Assembly: GCA_012514855.1 (NCBI GenBank)
Contig: JAAYZL010000061.1
Coordinates: 1 to 7,638 of the forward strand
Reading direction: 5' to 3'
DNA length: 7,638 nt
DNA from: Clostridiales bacterium
GTDB lineage: Bacteria > Bacillota_A > Clostridia > Christensenellales > Aristaeellaceae
Shown: piece after piece, positions 1-5,685 of the stretch
Layout: every line of letters starts with the position of its first letter
Numbering within the stretch: position 1 is the first letter of the stretch
Position numbers and translations under genes: made by a program
The notes under the pieces: model-generated
Database searches by the model: none
The model's input: the letters and a program-made list of their open reading frames with translations, nothing else
What the model was told of the DNA's origin: nothing

Positions 1-477
1 CGGGAGCAGATCGGCGTAGCGGTCGGCAAACGCGATCACAGCGTCGATGGTCTCGATGGCCGCCTCGAGGAAATCGCGGTCGCCCTTGCCCTCGGAGAGC
101 GTCTTCTCCGCGGCCGCGCGGCGGGGGAGCAATCCCCCGCGGAGCACATCCTCGTAGTCCGACGAGATGTTGCACACGCGCCCCTGCTCGTGCATGAAGC
201 GGCCGGAAAACAGCCGATCCTTTTCGCCGTCGTTGTAGATGTCCGGGAATTCGGGGATCGTGCGGATGCCGGGGATGCGCTCATCGGGGCGGACGGAAAC
301 GCGCTCCTCCTCGAGAAGCAGCCGAAGCCGCCGGGACGCGCGCCTGACGAGCGGCAAATCCTCCCGCGCGATCTCTTTTTGCAATTCCCAAATGCGCTCC
401 TCCGAAAGGGGCGTCCGCAGCGTTCGGTGCTCGCCCTCGACGATCCAGTCGAGCAGCGCCTGGTTCCTCTGCGTCAT
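1..477 (-). CDS. Glycyl radical enzyme, pyruvate formate-lyase family (N-terminal part, runs off the left edge)
   Basis: This is the first 159 residues of a glycyl radical enzyme (GRE); the catalytic Cys and the C-terminal glycyl loop lie outside the window, so the reaction cannot be read. The family uses a glycyl/thiyl radical pair for C-C, C-O, C-N or C-S chemistry under anoxia. What is visible: a helical N-terminus, the PGIRT segment (69-73), the segment CNISSDYEDVLRGGL (102-116), and AAIETIDAVIAFADRYADLL (139-158), which matches the helix near the N-terminus of GRE family members. The ATG at 477 overlaps the activase stop codon as ATGA, so translation is probably coupled. In better known GREs (choline lyase, diol dehydratases, HypD) the region before DYE usually carries a Gly-His motif; here it reads RVCNISSDYE, so this looks like a separate and probably uncharacterised clade. 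A GRE of some kind is well supported by the adjacent activase; the substrate is unknown. Confidence 0.85.
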   Translation of the reverse strand, partial: MTQRNQALLDWIVEGEHRTLRTPLSEERIWELQKEIAREDLPLVRRASRRLRLLLEEERVSVRPDERIPGIRTIPEFPDIYNDGEKDRLFSGRFMHEQGRVCNISSDYEDVLRGGLLPRRAAAEKTLSEGKGDRDFLEAAIETIDAVIAFADRYADLLP

Positions 478-1328
478 AGTGCCACCGCCTTTATGCCGTA
501 TTGTTCGAAGATCGCGAGGTTCATATTGGGCTCTTTGTCGACGTCGAAGTCCGGGCAATATTCCTCGCCGACGAGCCCGTACTTTGCGCCCGCCGAGCGG
601 TTGTAGCGCAAGAGCTCGACGCGCTCGAGGTTCTCTGCGTCTTTCAAAAGCCGCGCCGTCGCCCCGAGGTTCTCGTCCGAATCGCTGACGCCGGGGATGA
701 GCGGCACGCGCGCCCGGAACGGCACCCCGGACCGGATCAGCGCGCGGAGGTTTGCAAGAATCAATTCGTTGGAGGCGCCCGTCCAGCGCCTGTGCTCCTC
801 CGGATCGACGAGCTTTACGTCCATCATCACGAGGTCCATGCGCCCGATCACCGACAGGAACGCGTCCTCCGGCGCGAACCCGCAGGTCTCGATCGCCTTG
901 TGGACGCCCGGCAGCCGATCCGACACGTCCTCGACGAATTCGGGCTGCAGAAGCGCCTCGCCGCCGGAAAACGTCACGCCGCCGCCGTTGAGCTTGAGCA
1001 CCTTCGCGTGCCGGAGAATCCGCTCCGCGACGGAGCTCGAAGACATCGGCGTCCCGACGATCCGTATCGCGCCGTTCGGACAGGCGGGCACGCATGTCCC
1101 GCACGCCGCGCACGCATTTGGCGTCGGGCAGACCTCGCGGCAGCGCCCGCAGTCCGTGCACAAAGTCCGCGTCACCGCGCGCTCGGGCCGGGGTTTCAAG
1201 CCCTCCGGGTTGTGGCACCATTGGCAGCGCAGCGGGCAGCCCTTCAAAAACACCGCCACGCGTATGCCCGGCCCGTCGAACACCGCGAATTCCTCGATGT
1301 CGAACACGATTCCGACCGTGTCCCGCAC
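474..1328 (-). CDS. Glycyl radical enzyme activating enzyme (radical SAM, two extra 4Fe-4S clusters)
   Basis: This 284-residue protein reduces S-adenosylmethionine to a 5'-deoxyadenosyl radical that abstracts hydrogen from the glycine of the partner GRE. The radical SAM motif CxxxCxxC is at C31, C35 and C38 (GCPLRCQWCHNPEG). It is followed by a ferredoxin-like insert with two CxxCxxCxxxC motifs (C57-C67 and C73-C83), as in activases of GREs other than classical pyruvate formate-lyase. The SAM-binding GGE is at 122-124 (TFSGGEALLQ), and the late YNRSAGAKYGL segment is also typical. I chose the GTG at 1328 as start because AAAGGAGG (1343-1336) lies 7 bases upstream. The open frame reaches an ATG at 1376, but that would place the ribosome binding site inside the gene and add a non-conserved leader. 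The stop overlaps the GRE start by four bases. The gene is divergent from lacI across 91 bases. Family assignment is near certain; specificity follows the partner. Confidence 0.95.
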   Translation of the reverse strand: MRDTVGIVFDIEEFAVFDGPGIRVAVFLKGCPLRCQWCHNPEGLKPRPERAVTRTLCTDCGRCREVCPTPNACAACGTCVPACPNGAIRIVGTPMSSSSVAERILRHAKVLKLNGGGVTFSGGEALLQPEFVEDVSDRLPGVHKAIETCGFAPEDAFLSVIGRMDLVMMDVKLVDPEEHRRWTGASNELILANLRALIRSGVPFRARVPLIPGVSDSDENLGATARLLKDAENLERVELLRYNRSAGAKYGLVGEEYCPDFDVDKEPNMNLAIFEQYGIKAVAL

Positions 1329-1335
1329 GCCCCCG

Positions 1336-1343
1336 CCTCCTTT
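1336..1343 (-). promoter_or_regulatory. Ribosome binding site that fixes the GTG start of the activase
   Basis: On the minus strand this reads AAAGGAGG, a full match to the anti-Shine-Dalgarno core, and it sits 7 bases before the GTG at 1328. It decides against the upstream in-frame ATG at 1376, which has no comparable site. Confidence 0.85.
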
Positions 1344-1360
1344 ATACCCGATGCGTCCGC

Positions 1361-1389
1361 TTGACAAACCGGGCAAAGCGCCGTATTAT
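1361..1389 (+). promoter_or_regulatory. Sigma70-type promoter of the lacI-family gene
   Basis: TTGACA (1361-1366), a 17-base spacer, then TATTAT (1384-1389): a consensus -35 and a 5/6 match at -10. Transcription should start near 1396, giving a leader of about 24 bases that holds AAGGAG (1407-1412), 7 bases before the ATG at 1420. No CG-centred LacI-type palindrome is visible here, so autoregulation at this promoter is not supported by sequence. Confidence 0.8.
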
Positions 1390-1390
1390 G
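1385..1390 (-). promoter_or_regulatory. Possible -10 element for the activase-GRE operon, overlapping the lacI -10
   Basis: On the minus strand the same AT-rich element reads CATAAT (5/6 match to TATAAT). It would give a start near 1378 and a leader of about 50 bases to the GTG at 1328. The matching -35 is poor (TTCTCC at 18-base spacing), so this is a weak prediction. It is the best candidate I see between the divergent genes. The other AT-rich hexamer, TATAAA at 1346-1341, overlaps the ribosome binding site and would leave it outside the transcript. Confidence 0.3.
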
Positions 1391-1419
1391 GATGTCGAGA
1401 TATTTGAAGGAGAACCGCC

Positions 1420-2439
1420 ATGCCGCAGCCGAACGGAAAGCTCAAGCTCAGGGACCTCGCCCGGCTGACGGGTCACACCGTCGGCACAGTCTCGAAGGCG
1501 CTTCACGGAAAGCCCGGCCTGTCGCCCGACACGCGCGAGCGCATCCTCAGGGCCGCGAAGGAGACGGGCTACATCGGAAACGCGCTCGCGGGGTCGCTGC
1601 GCTCCGGCACGACGAAGACCGTCGCGATCATCCTCGGCGACATCTCGAACCCGCTGTTCTCGATCTTCGCGAAGCAGCTGATCGCCGGGCTCAAGGACAG
1701 CGGCTACAGCGCGATTCTGCTGAACACCGACGAAAACAGCCTCGAGGAGGAGCGCGCGATCGTCACCGCGCTTTCGCGGAACGTCGACGGCGTGTTCATC
1801 TGCCCGACGCAGCAGGGGAGCGCGAACATGCAGCTGCTGGAGACAAACGACGTGCCGTTCGTGCTGATCGGCAGGCACTTCGACGACGGCCAATTCGACG
1901 GCATCTGCTTCGACGACCGCGAGGGCGGCAGGCTTGCCGCGGAGCACCTGCTCTCGCTCGGGCACCGCGAAATCCTCCTGCTGACCGGCCCGGAGTACAT
2001 CTCGAGCGCCCGCGAGCGACGGCAGGGCTTCTTCGACGCCTTCGAAGCGCTCCGCCTGTCGCCCGACCCGAAATTGATCCGCGAGGTCGACATCGCCTCC
2101 GACGCGGCCGTGCACATCGTCGAAAACGCCGTCCGCGAGGGCGCGCGCTTCACCGCCGTGTGCGCGTTCTCGGACTACGTCGCCTGGCAGGTCATCTACG
2201 CGCTGAACGGCCTCGGGCTAAGGGTTCCGGAGGACATCAGCGTCATCGGCTTTGACAACATACAGTCCGACATCCGGCTCCCGGTGCCGCTCTCGACCGT
2301 CGGCTGCGACAAGCGCGCGTTCGGCCGGCGCGCGGTCGAACTGCTGCTCGGCCGCATCGAGAACCCCTCCGCGCCGCGCGAACAGGTTCGGCTCAAGACG
2401 TCGCTCGTCGCCAGAGGGACCACGAAGCCGCTTGGATAA
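1420..2439 (+). CDS. LacI-family transcriptional repressor
   Basis: At 339 residues this has the usual family length. The N-terminal helix-turn-helix (about 8-30: LRDLARLTGHTVGTVSKALHG) is followed by the third helix SPDTRERILRAAKETGY and the hinge helix NALAGSLRSG (54-63). The Leu at 56 occupies the hinge position that inserts into a central CG step of the operator, as in E. coli LacI. The periplasmic-binding-protein-like effector domain begins around AIILGDISNPLFS (69-81) and includes the late ISVIGFDNI strand (GFDN at 277-280). It lies between the divergent activase-GRE operon and the convergent isomerase-kinase operon. CG-centred palindromes at 5467-5482 and 2433-2448 are plausible binding sites, so its main target is probably the isomerase-kinase operon. 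The inducer is unknown; the sugar, ketose or ketose phosphate of that pathway is the natural guess. The start has a good ribosome binding site (AAGGAG, 7-base spacing). Confidence 0.95.
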   Translation: MPQPNGKLKLRDLARLTGHTVGTVSKALHGKPGLSPDTRERILRAAKETGYIGNALAGSLRSGTTKTVAIILGDISNPLFSIFAKQLIAGLKDSGYSAILLNTDENSLEEERAIVTALSRNVDGVFICPTQQGSANMQLLETNDVPFVLIGRHFDDGQFDGICFDDREGGRLAAEHLLSLGHREILLLTGPEYISSARERRQGFFDAFEALRLSPDPKLIREVDIASDAAVHIVENAVREGARFTAVCAFSDYVAWQVIYALNGLGLRVPEDISVIGFDNIQSDIRLPVPLSTVGCDKRAFGRRAVELLLGRIENPSAPREQVRLKTSLVARGTTKPLG

Positions 2440-2448
2440 CGTTTTCCA
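2433..2448. promoter_or_regulatory. Second LacI-type operator-like palindrome across the lacI stop codon
   Basis: TGGATAACGTTTTCCA is a 16-base palindrome centred on CG with one mismatched pair (T2437 against T2444). It matches the site at 5467-5482 at 13 of 16 positions. The lacI stop codon TAA (2437-2439) lies inside it. It is not near a recognisable promoter, so if real it would act as an auxiliary looping site or as a roadblock at the end of lacI. Two such sites flanking the isomerase-kinase operon argue against pure chance, but binding is inferred. Confidence 0.5.
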
Positions 2449-2460
2449 AATACCCCTTAG

Positions 2461-2489
2461 AAAACAGCCTGAATCGACAGGCTGTTTTT
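2461..2489. terminator. Rho-independent terminator between convergent genes, probably bidirectional
   Basis: AAAACAGCCTG (2461-2471) pairs perfectly with CAGGCTGTTTT (2478-2488) around a 6-base loop, AATCGA. On the plus strand it ends in a T run (2485-2489), suiting lacI, which stops at 2439. Read on the minus strand it also ends in TTTT, suiting the kinase, whose stop codon is at 2499-2497. Confidence 0.9.
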
Positions 2490-2496
2490 CCGTTGG

Positions 2497-3996
2497 TCAG
2501 GAGCGGCCGTAGATCATTCGCCCGGCCGAATACATCCGCTTGTACTGCTCGAACCGCTCGTCGTACCGATCCCTGAACCGCGAATCCGGCTCGAACGTCT
2601 CGCCGGGATGCACGAGCGCAACCGCCGCCTCGTCGAACGACGAAAACTGCCCGGTCGCGAGCGCGCAGAGCATCGCCATGCCGACGGTTCCGGCCTGCGG
2701 CTCGCGCGTGCGCGTGATCGGGAGCCCGAGTATGTCCGCGCGGAGCCTCAGCGCCTCCGGGGACGCGCCGCCGCCGCCGGCCGTGAGCGCGTCGAAGCGC
2801 ATGCCGAACCGCTCGAGCAATTCGAGGTTCAGCCGCATCTCGTAGCACATGCCCTCGAGGATCGCGCGGTAGACGTCCGAAGCCGTCGTCGAAAGCGTCA
2901 GCCCCGCGAGCATGCCCTTCGCCTCGGCGTCCATGTGCGGCGTGCCGGTCCCGCCGAGGTGCGGCAGGAACAGCACCGGCGACGGCGCCTCCGAGATCGA
3001 CTTGTTGAGCTCGTCGTAGGCGCTCGTGCCCCCGAGCCTGCAGCGGTCGCGAAGCTCGGCCGCGAACTGGTCGCGGTACCACTTGAGCGCCGCGCCCGCG
3101 GTGTTGTTGAACACGAGCGCGAGGTAGCGCCCCGGAACCGCGTGCGGCTCCGCGCAGATGTTGTAGCGGAACATGCCCTTCAAGTCCATGTCGTCGGGCA
3201 GAACGCACGAGATGCACTCGGCGCTGCCGATGCCGTCGGCGGCCTGCCCGGAATGCAGCGCGCCCGCGCCGAGCGCCGCGGCGATCTGGTCGTGCACGCC
3301 GGAGACGATGACCGGGCTCCCCCGTATGCCGAGCTCGCGCGCGACGGACGGCAGCATCGTCCCGACCGGATGCCCCGCCGGAACGTAGTCCGGAAGCCAC
3401 GCGCGCGGGATGCCGAACGCCTTCAAAGTGTCGGGGTTCCAGTCGCCCCTGAACCGGTCGAACAAGAGCGTCCGCGAGGCGAGCGAGCCGTCCGCCGTGC
3501 GCTCGCCCGAGAGCATGTAGGCGACGTAGCCGCTGTACGGCAGGATTTTTTCCGTCTTTTCGAGCAGCTCCGGAGCGTGCTTTTGCATCCAGAGCAGCTT
3601 CGGCAGCGTGAACATGAAGTTGATCGGCATGCCGGTCGTGCGCATCAGTTCGTCCGCGTCGACCGCTTGGCGCAGTCCGTCCAGTTCGCCGCTTCCGCGG
3701 ACGTCCGTAAAGAATATGCTGTCGCAGACCGGCTTTCCGTCGCGGCCGATGTGCGCGACCGCCTCGCCGAACGACGCCGTCGCCAGCGCCTCGATCGGCT
3801 CGCCGGACATCTGGGCGACCTCTTTGAGCACGGCTTTCACCGCCTCCCACACGTCCGACGGCCGGAGCTCGACGTGGCCGGGGGCGGGGAAGCGCAGGTT
3901 GTACTCGCGGTAGCTGCTCGAGAGCGCCCTGCCGTCGCGCGCGATGACGGTCGCCTTGCTGCCGGTCGTGCCGACGTCGAGACCGATGTATGCCAT
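2497..3996 (-). CDS. FGGY-family carbohydrate kinase (xylulokinase/fuculokinase-like, substrate unassigned)
   Basis: This 499-residue cytoplasmic kinase transfers phosphate from ATP to a sugar, most likely the ketose made by the upstream isomerase. Family marks in order: the phosphate-binding loop DVGTTGSK (7-14), PKLLWMQKH of FGGY signature 1 (132-140), the catalytic base Asp236 in GVHDQ, GIGSAE (255-260), and the adenosine-binding AGGGGASPE (406-414). Length is normal for the family. Residues that usually mark the sugar site differ from textbook xylulokinase: SFGEAV (75-80) stands where xylulokinases have a Gln-Met-His-Gly type motif, and FTDVRG (96-101) where they have WNDTR. I therefore name no substrate. 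The gene follows the isomerase after 16 bases, with GGGGGGA (4010-4004) 7 bases before its ATG, so the two are cotranscribed and presumably under the operator at 5467-5482. The lyase or aldolase that would finish the pathway is not in the window. Confidence 0.93.
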   Translation of the reverse strand: MAYIGLDVGTTGSKATVIARDGRALSSSYREYNLRFPAPGHVELRPSDVWEAVKAVLKEVAQMSGEPIEALATASFGEAVAHIGRDGKPVCDSIFFTDVRGSGELDGLRQAVDADELMRTTGMPINFMFTLPKLLWMQKHAPELLEKTEKILPYSGYVAYMLSGERTADGSLASRTLLFDRFRGDWNPDTLKAFGIPRAWLPDYVPAGHPVGTMLPSVARELGIRGSPVIVSGVHDQIAAALGAGALHSGQAADGIGSAECISCVLPDDMDLKGMFRYNICAEPHAVPGRYLALVFNNTAGAALKWYRDQFAAELRDRCRLGGTSAYDELNKSISEAPSPVLFLPHLGGTGTPHMDAEAKGMLAGLTLSTTASDVYRAILEGMCYEMRLNLELLERFGMRFDALTAGGGGASPEALRLRADILGLPITRTREPQAGTVGMAMLCALATGQFSSFDEAAVALVHPGETFEPDSRFRDRYDERFEQYKRMYSAGRMIYGRS

Positions 3997-4012
3997 GAAA
4001 GCGTCCCCCCGG

Positions 4013-5404
4013 TCAGATGTTGATGCGCGTGTAGCCGAGGTACTTGACGAGCGCCTCGTCCATCGCGCGCTCCCAACCGCCGAACGTGATCGTCGTGTGG
4101 TGGCGGAAGCCGGCGTAGCAGATGTTCTGCATCTTGCGCTGCAAATCGTCCGAGCGCATGACGCCGGGCGTGCCGAAGAAGCCCTCCTCGACCGGATCGG
4201 AGGTGACCTCGCCGGTGCTCAGGTAGAACTGGCACTGGCCGTTGTCGGTGCGCCCGCCCGCGAACGTGATCTCGCCGGGGTGGATGTGGCCGACGTTCAG
4301 CCCCCACGAGCAGTTCGGGCCGGAGGTCTTGACGAACATCTTGTGCTCCTCGATGCGGCCGGGCTTCGTCATCATGTCGGCGGGCACGGGGCCGCAGTGG
4401 AACAGGATCAGCTTGTCCGGGTCGGTTCCGTAGTTGTTGTTGAGGTCGAGGCACGCGGCGGAGCCCTGCGAGGCGGCGGCGAGCGCGGCCATCGTGTAGA
4501 CGTTCGAGGCGTCGGTCTCGCACGCGGCGGGGACGCCGAGCATGTTGAAGATGCCCAGCAGCGAGCACGGCGCGATCTTGAGCTCCTCCTGCAGTTCCGT
4601 CCAGCAGCGAAGCGTCAGGGCGCCGAGGTTCAGCTCGTCGACGTAGGTCTCAATCGTCGCGCCGAACCGCGCGAGCGTCTTCTCGGCGTAGTCGGGCACG
4701 CCCTCGAAGCTCGCGGCGGCGTGCAGGCGGTCGATCCACTCGCGCACGCGCTTGTCCCCCTCGGGCATTTTGTTGTAGCGCGCGAGCACGCCGACCAGGT
4801 CGAATGACTCGATTTCGACGCCCCTGCGCTCCATCGCGATCTCGTCGAAGCGCACGGACTTGAACGCGGTCGTGCGCGCGCCGAACACGCCGACGCGCAA
4901 ATGGCGCAGTTTCTTGACGATGCGGCAGATCGCGGCGAAGTCGCGCAGCTCCCGGTCGAAATCCTCGCCCAGCGGGTGCATGACGAACGGCCTTCCGGAG
5001 GTGAACCTGAAGTCCATCTGCTTGAACACGCTGCACAGCCCGAGCTTTCCGCAGAACGCGTCGCGGCGGTTCGCGAAGTCCATCTTGCCGATCTCGTCCG
5101 GGTACGCCTGCAGGAGCACCGGCACGTCGATCTTCGCGAGCGCCGCCTTGATGCCGTTCTCGTCGCCGAAGTTCGGCAAGGTGATGATCACCCCGTCGTA
5201 CTCCCCGTAGTGCTCGTCCAGGAACTTCTGGAACACCATGCCCTCGGCCGTCGTCTCGATCGCGCCGAAGCGCGTGAGCGCCGGGTCGGTCGTCAGAAGC
5301 TCGATGCCCTGCTTCTTCGCCGCCTCGGAAAGTTCCTTTCGAGCGTCGTCCAGAAATTCGCTCGGGAAAAAGCCGCGGTTCGCCACCAAGAGCGCCATCT
5401 TCAT
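4013..5404 (-). CDS. Sugar isomerase of the L-fucose/L-arabinose isomerase-related family (COG2407-like)
   Basis: This 463-residue protein resembles the fucose-isomerase-like family, metal-dependent enzymes interconverting aldoses and ketoses. Supporting segments: an N-terminal Rossmann-like half with VIITLPNFGDENG (72-84) and VPVLLQAYPDEIG (94-106); GVFGARTTAFKSVRFDE (172-188); then the metal-site region with CWTELQEE (267-274), AACETDASN (293-301) and LFHCGPVPADM (334-344). Glu270, Glu296 or Asp298, and His336 are the candidate metal ligands, judged by position only. His435-His436 near the C-terminus may also reach the site. True L-fucose isomerases are about 590 residues, so the shorter length points to the related family, in which substrates vary and include sulfoquinovose. 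The ATG at 5404 has AAGGAGG (5420-5414) 9 bases upstream. It is first in an operon with the FGGY kinase, which supports a catabolic role. The particular sugar cannot be read from sequence. Confidence 0.85.
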   Translation of the reverse strand: MKMALLVANRGFFPSEFLDDARKELSEAAKKQGIELLTTDPALTRFGAIETTAEGMVFQKFLDEHYGEYDGVIITLPNFGDENGIKAALAKIDVPVLLQAYPDEIGKMDFANRRDAFCGKLGLCSVFKQMDFRFTSGRPFVMHPLGEDFDRELRDFAAICRIVKKLRHLRVGVFGARTTAFKSVRFDEIAMERRGVEIESFDLVGVLARYNKMPEGDKRVREWIDRLHAAASFEGVPDYAEKTLARFGATIETYVDELNLGALTLRCWTELQEELKIAPCSLLGIFNMLGVPAACETDASNVYTMAALAAASQGSAACLDLNNNYGTDPDKLILFHCGPVPADMMTKPGRIEEHKMFVKTSGPNCSWGLNVGHIHPGEITFAGGRTDNGQCQFYLSTGEVTSDPVEEGFFGTPGVMRSDDLQRKMQNICYAGFRHHTTITFGGWERAMDEALVKYLGYTRINI

Positions 5405-5466
5405 TCAAATTGCCCTCCTTGCAAATACATTCACAATCTCCGCCTATGTGCCAAAAAACGAGCGCA

Positions 5467-5482
5467 TGGAAAACGTTTTCTG
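5467..5482. promoter_or_regulatory. LacI-type operator of the isomerase-kinase operon
   Basis: The core GAAAACGTTTTC (5469-5480) is a perfect 12-base palindrome centred on CG, the symmetry expected for LacI-family proteins with a Leu hinge. Its centre is about 20 bases downstream of the predicted minus-strand start point (near 5495) and about 70 bases upstream of the isomerase ATG, a position that blocks early elongation as lac O1 does. It also fits the CcpA cre consensus at 12 of 14 positions, so carbon catabolite control by a CcpA-like protein is the main alternative. Confidence 0.7.
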
Positions 5483-5501
5483 CCCATGATCCACACTCGG
5501 T

Positions 5502-5531
5502 ATTCTATCACAGCGCCGTTTGAACCGTCAA
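5502..5531 (-). promoter_or_regulatory. Promoter of the isomerase-kinase operon
   Basis: On the minus strand: TTGACG (5531-5526), an 18-base spacer, then TAGAAT (5507-5502), each 5/6 against consensus. Transcription should start near 5495, leaving a leader of about 90 bases that contains the palindrome at 5467-5482. A second possibility downstream (TTGGCA, 17 bases, AATGTA) has a poorer -10. Confidence 0.65.
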
Positions 5532-5623
5532 GCGCGAATGCCGAAAAACACAAAATAATCCGGAAAACGCCGGTGCTTTTTTGCGCGCCGCAAAGAAGTT
5601 TTCACATCGGACACAGCTTTTCC

Positions 5624-5652
5624 TTGCTCCCGCCCCAAGACTGTAGTATAAT
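5624..5652 (+). promoter_or_regulatory. Promoter of the DNA methyltransferase gene
   Basis: TTGCTC (5624-5629), a 17-base spacer, then a perfect TATAAT (5647-5652). Transcription should begin near 5659. That lies beyond the upstream in-frame ATG at 5656, which supports the methyltransferase start at 5686. The 281-base intergenic stretch 5405-5685 thus holds two divergent promoters and the operator, and I see no small gene in it. Confidence 0.75.
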
Positions 5653-5685
5653 AGAATGCGGAGTTACGAAAGGGGAGGTCGTCCG

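Noticed and set aside
966..977. GGAAAACGTCAC inside the activase gene, considered as a third operator.
   Set aside because: Only the left half matches; the right half lacks symmetry and the position is within coding sequence with conserved residues.
1329..1376. Upstream ATG at 1376 as start of the activase.
   Set aside because: The added 16 residues read through the ribosome binding site and are Gly-rich and unlike activase N-termini; GTG at 1328 has AAAGGAGG at 7 bases.
2608..4023. Long open frame on the plus strand (471 codons) opposite the FGGY kinase.
   Set aside because: Its translation is Arg/Ala/Glu-rich low-complexity sequence typical of an antisense frame in GC-rich DNA; the kinase on the other strand has clear family motifs and a ribosome binding site.
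5560..5582. CCGG-AAAACG-CCGG hairpin followed closely by a T run, considered as a plus-strand terminator.
   Set aside because: The stem is only 4 base pairs and no plus-strand gene ends upstream of it.
5656..5685. Upstream ATG at 5656 as start of the methyltransferase.
   Set aside because: It lies 4 bases after the TATAAT, before the predicted transcription start, and has no ribosome binding site; the ATG at 5686 has both.
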